From Anisakis pegreffii (lineage: Eukaryota > Nematoda > Chromadorea > Rhabditida > Anisakidae), in the NCBI GenBank assembly GCA_035041965.1, contig JAPYMA010000866.1:1-64000 (forward strand): a DNA stretch of 64,000 nt, given 5' to 3'. Made by a program: the position numbers and the translations under genes. Under the pieces are notes generated by a model. It saw nothing but the letters and a program-made list of their open reading frames with translations, did not search any database and was not told the origin of the DNA. Positions 48,731-61,300 of the stretch are shown here, piece after piece. The first letter of the stretch is position 1. Each line of letters starts with the position of its first letter.

Positions 48731-51700
48731 TTACATTAATATTATTTTAGGGGGATTTGTATAAGCTGCCAGCGAATTTCGAAGTATCATCAACCTTGAG
48801 AGAACGGCGAATTTGTGCAATTTTCTGAACGATTCTTTCAGTGCAACAAGTTTGAAGGATGTTCTCACGTGGCCAACAAGTGGGTAATAGTAATGACGAA
48901 AAACACTCATGAAGTGATTTCGACGAATGTCGGTCGATGAAGAAGTGATGATGAGAAATGATAAATCCTCCGCTATACTCCCATAGTGAACGCTCTGAAA
49001 TGGAGAAGAATTCAGCAGCAAAAGATCAACAAAAACTCTGTTGGTGATTCAAAGTGAGAATGCGATTTAAAGAATTAGTCATTTGCTTTTTTTTACGTTC
49101 TATCGGAAAAGCAAATGCTTCAACTCTTAATCATTCCACTGAAGCTAATTGCAAATTATCAACTGATCAGTTGGTTCAGCCTTGATGTTTTCCTTAACGT
49201 CAAAGCTGAGAAAATGACTAATTTCTACCATTTACGAGACTTTAAATGTACCCTTACTGATATTTAGTTTCCGCCTTACGGAAAATAATTGGCTTATAGG
49301 TCGTTTTAAATAATTGGTTGTTTTAAATGCCTCCTCAATGGTATGACAGAGGGGAACTGCAATCAAAAATATGATCACTGTAGAAGAGCAAAACTAAAAC
49401 CAGATAGTTCAATATGACTTATAGAGAGAGCGTTCAGTGTCTCCTGAAAAATGATCGAACTCACATCCCAGTCCCTGATTTCCAGAAGTTTGCCATTGTT
49501 GTCGAAAACCAGCTTATCGGCAGTTAACTCTCCGTGACAAAGCACTTGTGGTTGCCAGAGTTGTTCGGACAAAAGGTTCACATAACCCAAATCATCAGCA
49601 TCTTTATAAAGTGAACCGATCTGCGAACACAAACAATTAGGATCACAACGAGAATAATGCATCATCACTTCGAATTTGATATTTTCAGAAGATGTTTCTT
49701 GACGTGCTGCATTTGGTGATGAAACAATGTCAATGCTCGAAAGTCTGTTAGCTTTGAGGTGGGTTTTTGTTTGCATTGCGGTTAAAATTCGATAAATGCA
49801 GATTGCAAGTGAAATGAATTGAACTAAGGTGCCGCAAAAAATATAAGAAAAAGGAAGAAGAAAACATCACCATTTCGGGTATTTTCGCTGGTTTCTTGAA
49901 GAATCTCGCAAATTCATTTGTGAATGCCCTCAGAGTGATGAATAAATCATTTGCGAACTTGTCGCTGTGAAATTTCTTAATGATCGCATGGTTTTCGTTC
50001 AACGTCTTGCGTGTTTCCGGACTCTTGTCAGTGAAACAGAAAATATGCAATTTGCTCAGTTCAGTTGCAACCTGAATCAACAGCATTCCACGAATGAATG
50101 CTAGAATATTCCGTTCATCAAACAATGTGAAAATGTATCGATAAGGACTCTCTAACGAACGTTCACAGCAACAATCCGCCATTTATGGGACGCTATGTCA
50201 GAAAAGAAATTCTCGTGAGATACTTACTTATTTTTGATTACGTTTTAGTTTTGTACGATTTTCATATTCCGTATAATTCTGTTCTATATCCACATAAAAG
50301 GAACCCGTATAATTCTGTTCGCTCCATTCAGTTGCTTTTTTTTTCGTTTCTAGGATGACGTGCATCAAATGGAATCATCATTGGAGGACACTGGGATGAT
50401 ACCTGATAGAGCTGTTCGACCGTTAATGAATGCTGCACGTCAGGCTCACCACCGTATCGATGCGCTATGAATAAGGGAAATTCTTTTCCTTCGTCGTCAA
50501 TTTTGAGCCCTTCTTTGAACGCACCAACAGCCATGTTTATTTTCGCGTAGTCCACCATTTCGTAGAAATATTTTGCATTATAGAAGCCAGCCTGGAAAAA
50601 TATTCTTCTCAGAGCGATAAGCGGCACTTCCGGAGAAAACTAATCGCTCATTCCAAAAAAACTTCACATTCTGCGCTCATGTTGAGAATGTCGAATAACA
50701 GCTCATTTGAAAACTGCAATCAGGAGGTAGCCATGATGACTGGTGTGAAGGTGAACAAATGCTGCAGTGAAAGGGATCTCGATGGAGAAGTCCACTTCAG
50801 CTATGAGAGAAAATGATGCCACTATGTTACAAACAACAGAGCCCCAAAATAAAATTTCTTAAGATAAGCAAGAGCATATTGCCGATTTCGAAAGCAATTT
50901 CTCGATTGGTCATTTTGTAAAGTAATGATTGAACGATAGAAATAGAAAACCGCAATGAATTAAACTAATCAAATTAGACACTCACTATGGCTGTAGCCGA
51001 TTCCATTGGTTCAGCGGTATTGTAATTTTCACGAGTGAAATATACCGTGTAAGCGCCCTCATGACTTGGAATCTGGAAGCGTCCTGAATATTGTTGTTCA
51101 TTCCAGAATGAGCCTCTCGATGGATGAACATTCTCATCTCAGAGGCTGGAACGCTTCGCAAGAAGCATTCGAGTATAAAATACATTCTGACTTCACGTGC
51201 ATCCGAATGAGTCCTCCGCAATGACGTCGAGAACACGCCAAATAATATTTGCATGTTGAATGCAGAATTTCAAATCAATGCACGTGCGATTTCGATTGTA
51301 GCACGTCATTGAATTTATTCACCATTGATCAAAACAATTCCTTCGAGCATAACAATTTCATCTTAGCACCTTTTTAGATTCCAAAGATATTTGGCTTTAA
51401 TTGAATCATAGCAACCATGTTCAAAGATCAACGGCACCTTCGAAACCTACCTATTAGCCATTTGGCCCATAAACAGCTGCTTTAGGGGCTGAAAATGGCT
51501 TTGCTCTCACAAAAAATTTTGATCAACCCTCTCGAATTTTCGCATGAGCGATAGTTGCTGACACAAATAATCACCGAATGATGCAACTGGCTCATTTTGT
51601 TCGTGGTTAACCACTCCGAACTTATGTATAACTACGCTTCTATCATTCAACCAATATTGCCATCGCTAGGACTTTGCATGGTTCAATTCTTTACTCAATA

Positions 51701-51903
51701 GTGGTTCAATTGGTTGATGCGCTTGGGGAGATGCTACATACCAGAACTGACTCACATTCATTCTGAAGATGGTGACTCCGTTAGTGGACTGGTGAACAGA
51801 GTCCAACAGTGGCTTCTCACCAGGCTTAAGACCAACGTAAGGTGCTATCAAGTCACCGATATTCATAGTGAACCGTTTGAACTCGCCGAACTGACTTTCT
51901 CCC
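48731..51903 (-). CDS. CHK kinase-like protein with altered catalytic motif
   Basis: Member of the CHK/DUF1679 group (choline/aminoglycoside-kinase fold), expanded in nematodes and insects; substrates mostly unknown. Exons (minus): 51903-51756, 51132-50986, 50591-50403, 50071-49871, 49620-49465, 48994-48731, all joined in phase 0. Starting at ATG 51866 gives 355 aa, slightly short for the family (about 400). An additional 5' exon may exist, because the first exon is open back to an acceptor at 51904. Visible: RFQIPSHEG (N-lobe strand), FYNAKYFYEMV and FPLFIAHRYGGE (hinge), LTVEQLYQ joined to VATELSKLHIF (family: LxxLHAxSL), QVLCHGELTADKLVF, KLLEIRDWD, then GSIAEDLSFLIITS and the C-terminal helices with YYY and LKESFRK. 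In active members the loop reads HGDxxxxN; here HGE and K replace D and N, while the later DWD is kept. It may be a pseudokinase. The junction 51756/51132 has the weakest acceptor. Confidence 0.85.
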
Positions 51904-52095
51904 CTGTAATTACAAGCCTCCAGTTACAAGGTTATCAATGCACACAGTTCCTTTTTATGCCGAACCAAGAGGTATTTCAGATCGAATATCATTTTTACTA
52001 GGTATTCCGACTCTCATTCTGAACAATACATGATGAACATTCTCATTTCAGAAGCTAGAACGCTTTGCAAGAAACGTTCGAGTATGAAATGCACT
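51103..52095. repeat. direct pair of about 75-bp repeats
   Basis: About 51122-51185 and 52030-52092 share GATGAACATTCTCATCTCAG/GATGAACATTCTCATTTCAG, then GCTGGAACGCTTCGCAAGAAGC against GCTAGAACGCTTTGCAAGAAAC and TTCGAGTATGAAATGCA-like ends. The first copy spans the 5' splice-acceptor region of a CHK exon, so the pair may reflect a partial duplication of that intron-exon edge. Confidence 0.75.
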
Positions 52096-54080
52096 AGATC
52101 AAAATCCTCGAACACTAGTGAAGTTCTTTAGTTTGTCGAAGTCAAGAAAACAAATGTAAAAGAAGAAAAGGAAAGTTGATCGCTGAATAGCATGAATCGT
52201 AAACGCATAATTATGTTCGTTAATTTGAATGCATTTGGAAGAAATAATGTACGGCTAATCAAAATGCATGAACATTAGTCAGTGTTAGAAATGTTATTGT
52301 AGTTGAGCGCATTCCATGAGAAGAATGTCCATTTAAAATGACATGCTTAGTGTGTACACTCAGTCTATCGTGCATCTTATCAATAAGCGATTGCGCTTTT
52401 TTCTCTTCTGATAGCAATATTCAATCGCAATAGCTATAAACATCCATAATTTTCGATTACGTTGAATTTCACTACTACGATCGTTATCAGCTATCAACTC
52501 TCCGCCTGAGTTTTGCTGTTATCAGTGGCAACCTTGTGATAGCGTTGTACACTGATGTCGTCGCTCAAAATTTCCATCTTGTAAACCATTGTTTAGCGAG
52601 TAAATTTCCATGCTGAATTGAAATCGCCCAGATGTGAGTGAACAGTTTCCACTCTGTGCAGAATGTTTACATTCTCGTTGAACGTATTTCATAAGTTGAT
52701 GGCGACTTTGATGGGTTTTAGAGAAAAAGTGCTGAGTCAGTCATAATCCGATATTGTGCACCCATTTAAGATAGCGTTTCCAATGAAGTGCATCTACTGT
52801 AAAATAAAAAGTGGCAAAATTTTGAAGCTCCTTAGGGAATGATACTCTTCGGGAAGTCATCCAGCATGATTTTGCTGACAGATGCTCTGCAGGATGCAGG
52901 TGGATTTTTTGATTGCTGAGATAGTTGGTTGCAAGAAAGAAACAATGCATTAACAGATGACGGCACCCTTTCACGTCATCATCAAATGAAACAAAACCGA
53001 GAGCAAATAGATTGCTCATCAGAACAGAAAAGTGCGCTCATAAAACAATATTATATCTAAAAGAAACTTTACAAGCGAATTCATGCTTTGTTTGAACGAA
53101 TCTATTTTAGGTGATACCATCCTAGTAACGATCACTGAGTTTTATGGGTGGTGTATGAAGTGGATCATTTCCATGCTTTTCATCATCAGTAAACAGTGAT
53201 AACTAAAATAAACTGGCAATTTTCGTCCACTCGCAATACAAAGTTGAAATCGTCACGTCCAATACCCCGTTTATTGTTCACATTAACACGTTTTAGTAGT
53301 CACATTAAGTTTTTCATGAAATTTCTATGGAACCATACTTCGAATGCTCGCCCATTTTCATGATGCCTTCTAGAACATGTGATTCATTTTCACAGGGAAA
53401 GTCATACAGAATTTGTGCAAAGATCTACAATTCACTACAGTCTGCAAATGTATTTAGACCTTCCGAAACGAAGTACCTAACACTGACAGACATTCCTAAC
53501 TGCTGCAGGTCTTCAGTGGACTCTTATCTCATATTCACACCACATAATCATCTTTCACATTAGACTGAGACTTAAGAGTCGGATTTTGGATAGGAAAACG
53601 GCCAAACATCACCAAAAATATGTCTCTCAGAATATTCATATTTCACAATGCTTGCAGCAATCAGTATTGACGATTAGTACGACTCAAAACCACGCTATGC
53701 CATATCAGATAATCTGAACTGGTTAGCTCCCATTGTGCTATCTGAATTCGCTGTTTGATCATGGCGAAAATATCAAATGCAACCAATCATTTTGAGTACA
53801 ACAACAGACAAGGTTCAGTTTTGAGACTGGGGACTTCAAACAGAACCTGTTTGATCTTCAGAAAGTACTGGTTCGTCTGCGTTTCACTTGTCTTAGTGGC
53901 TGAGACTCACATAACTTTATGTGTTTTGAATGTGACATTCAAGTTGATTCGCTGATTTTGGTAGCAAAATAAGCTCCACTGTTTCGAAACAATCTCAATG
54001 CAGCGTTCTTGAAATATGCTCGACGTTTTTGAATATTTTCAAGGCTTCTGACAAACTATTTTCAAGGCTTCTGACACAAA
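51904..54080. other. no gene recognised
   Basis: AT-rich sequence between the kinase-like gene and the satellite. An open frame at 52741-53019 (minus) has no recognisable domain. A possible further 5' exon of the kinase-like gene may lie here, but nothing decides its position. Confidence 0.4.
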
Positions 54081-54084
54081 AATG

Positions 54085-55370
54085 GGTTTGATACATTCAA
54101 GCCTACCGTTTTCTCAAGTTTGCCCGGAAACATATTCAAGTTTGTGCGTCATTCAATTGAACAGAATATCTGCTTTCTAAAAGTGAAAAGCTCACTGAAA
54201 AATTCCGCATCTGCGAGGAGATATTGCTATTTTTCTGATGCTATAGGGGTTGGCACATTCGAACCTACCGTACCCTCAGCTTTGACCAGTAACATATCAA
54301 TTTCTTCACACCAGTCGATCGAGCAGAATCTCTGCATTCAGAAAAATATATATTTTGTCGGGCGATTTCGCTTAGTTGAGGAGCTATAGCTATTTGATTA
54401 AAGCTATGTGAACTGGCGCTGAGGTGCTCATTGATATGCATTTGATCACTATAAATCAATGCATATTATACATTACTCTAGAAATGTGGGTGCATTCAAG
54501 CCTACCGTCTTCTCAAGTTTGCCCGGGAACAAACTCAATTATGTACATCATTCGATTGAGCACAATCCCTGCTTTCTAAAAGTGAAAAGCTCACTGGAAA
54601 ATTCCGCCTCTGCGTGGAGATATAGCTATTTTACTGATGCTATAGGGGTTGGCACATTCGAACCTACCGTACCCTCAGCTTGGACCAGTAACATATCAAT
54701 TTCTTCACACCAGTCGATCGAGCAGAATCTCTGCATTCAGAAAAACATATATTTTGTCGGGCGATTTTGCCTAGTTGAGGAGCTATAGCTATTTGATTAA
54801 AGCTATGTGAACTGGCGCTGAGGTGCTCATTGATATGCATTTGATCACTATAGATCAATGCATATTATACATTAATCTAGAAATATGGGTACATTAAAGC
54901 CTACCGCCTTCTCAAGTTTGCCCGGAAACATATTCAATTATGTACATCATTCGATCGAGCAGAATCTCTGCATTCAGAAAAATATATACCTTGATGGACC
55001 ATTTTGCTTAGTTGAGGAGCTATAGCTATTTGATTAAAGCTATGTGAACTGGCGCTGAGGTGCTCATTTGATCACTATAGATCAATGCATATTATAAATT
55101 ACTATAGAAATATGGTACATTCAAGCCTACCGTCTTCTCAGGTTTGCCAAGGAACAAACTCAATTATGTACATCATTCGATTGAGCAGAATCTCTGCATT
55201 CTAAAAGTGAAAAGCTCACTGGATGCGTGGAGATTTAGCTATTTTTCTGATGCTGTAGGGGTTGGCACATTCGAACATAACGTACCCTCAGCTTTGACCA
55301 GTAACATATCAATTTCTTCACACCAGTCCACCGAGCAGAATCTCATTCAGAAAAGCACAGTGGAAATTAT
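54085..55370 (-). repeat. older satellite block, inverted orientation
   Basis: The same satellite family as the array to the right, but reversed. The landmark CATT(C/A)AAGCCTACCG occurs at 54094, 54493, 54892 and 55118, giving spacings of 399, 399 and 226. The 399-bp units combine two sub-monomers and the last has lost one. It is less uniform than the 586-bp array, and several units share TTTGCCCGGAAACATATTCA, CAGTCGATCGAGCAGAATCT and TTTGATCACTATA. Open frames here (54120-54389, 54459-54788, 55144-55431) are repeat-derived and carry nearly the same translated words. Confidence 0.92.
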
Positions 55371-58300
55371 CAAGCCGTTATTTCACTGTTGGAAAGAAGA
55401 GATTCTGCTCAATCGAACGTTGTATACATGATGATATGTTTCCGGGCAAAGCTGAGAAGACAGTGAGTTTGAATACATCATCAAACTCAAATTTCTATTA
55501 ATTAGGATCACAAAAATTCCTATATCTCCCCGAGGAGTGAGAATTTTTACGCAGTTTCTTTCACCGTTAGAAAGAAGAGATTCTGCTCGATCGAACGGTG
55601 TATAAATGGTGATATGTTTCCGGGCAAAGCTGAGAAGACGGTGAGCTTGAATACATCAAACTCATATTTCTATAGTTATGTATAGCCTCTCAATTGATCT
55701 ATAGTGATCATACGGGAATGTTAATGAGCGACTCAGCGCTAGTTGAGATAGCTTTAAAAAAATAGCTACATCTCCTCAACAAAGCAAAATCGCTCGACAA
55801 GATATATGATTTTCTTTATCCAGAGATTCTGCTCGATCGATTGGTGTTAAGAAATCGATATGTTACTGGTCAAAGCTGAGGGTACGGTAGGCTTGAACTT
55901 CTTTACCCGAATAGCATCACAAAAATTGATATATCTCCTCGCATAGTGGAAATTTTCAAGCTGTTACTTCACTGTTAGAAAGAAGAGATTCCGCTCGATC
56001 GAACGGTGTATACATGATGATATGTTTCCGGGCAAAGCTGAGAAGACAGTGAGCTTGAATACATCATCAAACTGAAATTTCTATTAATTAGGATCACAAT
56101 AATTCCTATATCTCCCCGAGGAGTGAAAATTTTTCCGCAGTTTCTTTCACCGTTAGAAAGAAGAGATTCTGCTCGATCGAACGGTGTATAAATGGTGATA
56201 TGTTTCCGGGCAAAGCTGAGAAGACGGTGAGCTTGAATACATCAAACTCATATTTCTATAGTTATGTATAGCCTCTCAATTGATCTATAGTGATCATACG
56301 GGAATGTTAATGAGCGACTCAGCGCTAGTTGAGATAGCTTTAAAAAAATAGCTACATCTCCTCAACAAAGCAAAATCGCTCGACAAGATATATGATTTTC
56401 TTTATCCAGAGATTCTGCTCGATCGATTGGTGTTAAGAAATCGATATGTTACTGGTCAAAGCTGAGGGTACGGTAGGCTTGAACTTCTTTACCCGAATAG
56501 CATCACAAAAATTGATATATCTCCTCGCATAGTGGAAATTTTCAAGCCGTTACTTCACTGTTAGAAAGAAGAGATTCCGTTCGATCGAACGGTGTATACA
56601 TGATGATATGTTTCCGGGCAAAGCTGAGAAGACAGTGAGCTTGAATACATCATCAAACTCAAATTTCTATTAATTAGGATCACAATAATTCCTATATCTC
56701 CCCGAGGAGTGAGAATTTTTACGCAGTTTCTTTCACCGTTAGAAAGAAGAGATTCTGCTCGATCGAACGGTGTATAAATGGTGATATGTTTCCGGGCAAA
56801 GCTGAGAAGACGGTGAGCTTGAATACATCAAACTCATATTTCTATAGTTATGTATAGCCTCTCAATTGATCTATAGTGATCATACGGGAATGTTAATGAG
56901 CGACTCAGCGCTAGTTGAGATAGCTTTAAAAAAATAGCTACATCTCCTCAACAAAGCAAAATCGCTCGACAAGATATATGATTTTCTTTATCCAGAGATT
57001 CTGCTCGATCGATTGGTGTTAAGAAATCGATATGTTACTGGTCAAAGCTGAGGGTACGGTAGGCTTGAACTTCTTTACCCGAATAGCATCACAAAAATTG
57101 ATATATCTCCTCGCATAGTGGAAATTTTCAAGCCGTTACTTCACTGTTAGAAAGAAGAGATTCCGTTCGATCGAACGGTGTATACATGATGATATGTTTC
57201 CGGGCAAAGCTGAGAAGACAGTGAGCTTGAATACATCATCAAACTCAAATTTCTATTAATTAGGATCACAATAATTCCTATATCTCCCCGAGGAGTGAGA
57301 ATTTTTACGCAGTTTCTTTCACCGTTAGAAAGAAGAGATTCTGCTCGATCGAACGGTGTATAAATGGTGATATGTTTCCGGGCAAAGCTGAGAAGACGGT
57401 GAGCTTGAATACATCAAACTCATATTTCTATAGTTATGTATAGCCTCTCAATTGATCTATAGTGATCATACGGGAATGTTAATGAGCGACTCAGCGCTAG
57501 TTGAGATAGCTTTAAAAAAATAGCTACATCTCCTCAACAAAGCAAAATCGCTCGACAAGATATATGATTTTCTTTATCCAGAGATTCTGCTCGATCGATT
57601 GGTGTTAAGAAATCGATATGTTACTGGTCAAAGCTGAGGGTACGGTAGGCTTGAACTTCTTTACCCGAATAGCATCACAAAAATTGATATATCTCCTCGC
57701 ATAGTGGAAATTTTCAAGCCGTTACTTCACTGTTAGAAAGAAGAGATTCCGCTCGATCGAACGGTGTATAAATGATGATATGTTTCCGGGCAAAGCTGAG
57801 AAGACAGTGAGCTTGAATACATCATCAAACACAAATTTCCATTAATTAGGATCAAAAAAATTCCTATATCTCCCCGAGGAGTGAAAATTTTTCCGCAGTT
57901 TCTTTCACCGTTAGAAAGAAGAGATTCTGCTCGATCGAACGGTGTATAAATGGTGATATGTTTCCGGGCAAAGCTGAGAAGACGGTGAGCTTGAATACAT
58001 CAAACTCATATTTCTATAGTTATGTATAGCCTCTCAATTGATCTATAGTGATCATACGGGAATGTTAATGAGCGACTCAGCGCTAGTTGAGATAGCTTTA
58101 AAAAAATAGCTACATCTCCTCAACAAAGCAAAATCGCTCGACAAGATATATGATTTTCTTTATCCAGAGATTCTGCTCGATCGATTGGTGTTAAGAAATC
58201 GATATGTTACTGGTCAAAGCTGAGGGTACGGTAGGCTTGAACTTCTTTACCCGAATAGCATCACAAAAATTGATATATCTCCTCGCATAGTGGAAATTTT

Positions 58301-61300
58301 CAAGCCGTTACTTCACTGTTAGAAGGAAGAGATTCTGCTGGATCGAACGGTTTATAAATGGTGATATGTTTCCAGGCAAAGCTGAGAAGACAGTGAGCTT
58401 GAATACATCATCAAACTGAAGTTTCTATTAATTAGGATCACAATAATTCCTATATCTCCCCGAGGAGTGAGAATTTTTACGCAGTTTCTTTCACCGTTAG
58501 AAAGAAGAGATTCTGCTCGATCGAACGGTGTATAAATGGTGATATGTTTCCGGGCAAAGCTGAGAAGACGGTGAGCTTGAATACATCAAACTCATATTTC
58601 TATAGTTATGTATAGCCTCTCAATTGATCTATAGTGATCATACGGGAATGTTAATGAGCGACTCAGCGCTAGTTGAGATAGCTTTAAAAAAATAGCTACA
58701 TCTCCTCAACAAAGCAAAATCGCTCGACAAGATATATGATTTTCTTTATCCAGAGATTCTGCTCGATCGATTGGTGTTAAGAAATCGATATGTTACTGGT
58801 CAAAGCTGAGGGTACGGTAGGCTTGAACTTCTTTACCCGAATAGCATCACAAAAATTGATATATCTCCTCGCATAGTGGAAATTTTCAAGCCGTTGCTTC
58901 ACTGTTAGAAAGCAGAGATTCTGCTCGATCGAACGGTTTATAAATGATGATATGTTTTCGGGCAAAGCTGAGAAGACAGTGAGCTTGAATACATCATCAA
59001 ACTCAAATTTCTATTAATTAGGATCACAATAATTCCTATATCTCCCCGAGGAGTGAGAATTTTTACGCAGTTTCTTTCACCGTTAGAAAGAAGAGATTCT
59101 GCTCGATCGAACGGTGTATAAATGGTGATATGTTTCCGGGCAAAGCTGAGAAGACGGTGAGCTTGAATACATCAAACTCATATTTCTATAGTTATGTATA
59201 GCCTCTCAATTGATCTATAGTGATCATACGGGAATGTTAATGAGCGACTCAGCGCTAGTTGAGATAGCTTTAAAAAAATAGCTACATCTCCTCAACAAAG
59301 CAAAATCGCTCGACAAGATATATGATTTTCTTTATCCAGAGATTCTGCTCGATCGATTGGTGTTAAGAAATCGATATGTTACTGGTCAAAGCTGAGGGTA
59401 CGGTAGGCTTGAACTTCTTTACCCGAATAGCATCACAAAAATTGATATATCTCCTCGCATAGTGGAAATTTTCAAGCCGTTACTTCACTGTTAGAAAGAA
59501 GAGATTCTGCTCGATCGAACGGTGTATAAATTGTGATATGTTTCCGGGCAAAGCTGAGAAGACGGTGAGCTTGAATACATCAAACTCATATTTCTATAGT
59601 TATGTATAGCCTCTCAATTGATCTATAGTGATCATACGGGAATGTTAATGAGCGACTCAGCGCTAGTTGAGATAGCTTTAAAAAAATAGCTACATCTCCT
59701 CAACAAAGCAAAATCGCTCGACAAGATATATGATTTTCTTTATCCAGAGATTCTGCTCGATCGATTGGTGTTAAGAAATCGATATGTTACTGGTCAAAGC
59801 TGAGGGTACGGTAGGCTTGAACTTCTTTACCCGAATAGCATCACAAAAATTGATATATCTCCTCGCATGGTGGAAATTTTCAAGCCGTTACTTCACTGTT
59901 AGAAAGCAGAGATTTTGCTCGATCGAACGTTTTATAAATGACGATATGTTTCCGGGCAAAGCTGAGAAGACAGTGAGCTTGAATACATCATCAAACTCAA
60001 ATTTCTATTAATTAGGATCACAAAAATTCCTATATCTCCCCGAGGAGTGAGAATTTTTACGCAGCTTCTTTCACCGTTAGAAAGAAGAGATTCTGCTCGA
60101 TCGAACGGTGTATAAATGGTGATATGTTTCCGGGCAAAGCTGAGAAGACGGTGAGCTTGAATACATCAAACTCATATTTCTATAGTTATGTATAGCCTCT
60201 CAATTGATCTATAGTGATCATACGGGAATGTTAATGAGCGACTCAGCGCTAGTTGAGATAGCTTTAAAAAAATAGCTACATCTCCTCAACAAAGCAAAAT
60301 CGCTCGACAAGATATATGATTTTCTTTATCCAGAGATTCTGCTCGATCGATTGGTGTTAAGAAATCGATATGTTACTGGTCAAAGCTGAGGGTACGGTAG
60401 GCTTGAACTTCTTTACCCGAATAGCATCACAAAAATTGATATATCTCCTCGCATAGTGGAAATTTTCAAGCCGTTACTTCACTGTTAGAAAGAAGAGATT
60501 CTGCTCGATCGAACGGTGTATAAAAGGTGATATGTTTCCGGGCAAAGCTGAGAAGACAGTGAGCTTGAATACATCATCAAACTCAAATTTCTATTAATTA
60601 GGATCACAATAATTCCTATATCTCCCCGAGGAGTGAGAATTTTTACGCAGTTTCTTTCACCGTTAGAAAGAAGAGATTCTGCTCGATCGAACGGTGTATA
60701 AATGGTGATATGTTTCCGGGCAAAGCTGAGAAGACGGTGAGCTTGAATACATCAAACTCATATTTCTATAGTTATGTATAGCCTCTCAATTGATCTATAG
60801 TGATCATACGGGAATGTTAATGAGCGACTCAGCGCTAGTTGAGATAGCTTTAAAAAAATAGCTACATCTCCTCAACAAAGCAAAATCGCTCGACAAGATA
60901 TATGATTTTCTTTATCCAGAGATTCTGCTCGATCGATTGGTGTTAAGAAATCGATATGTTACTGGTCAAAGCTGAGGGTACGGTAGGCTTGAACTTCTTT
61001 ACCCGAATAGCATCACAAAAATTGTTATATCTCCTCGATAGTGGAAATTTTCAAGCCGTTACTTCACTGTTAGAAAGAAGAGATTCTGCTCGATCGAACG
61101 GTGTATAAATTGTGATATGTTTCCGGGCAAAGCTGAGAAGACGGTGAGCTTGAATACATCAAACTCATATTTCTATAGTTATGTATAGCCTCTCAATTGA
61201 TCTATAGTGGTCATACGGGAATGTTAATGAGCGACTCAGCGCTAGTTGAGATAGCTTTAAAAAAATAGCTACATCTCCTCAACAAAGCAAAATCGCTCGA

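Noticed and set aside
49748..50182. 144-codon open frame starting at ATG 50182
   Set aside because: Only 50071-49871 matches the kinase family. The acceptor at 50072 joins the previous exon in phase, so the first part is intron.
54110..54130. CTCAAGTTTGCCC in the satellite, similar to the end of the nematode SL1 leader
   Set aside because: Only about ten bases agree. No donor site, Sm site or SL RNA structure is present, and it recurs as part of the satellite.
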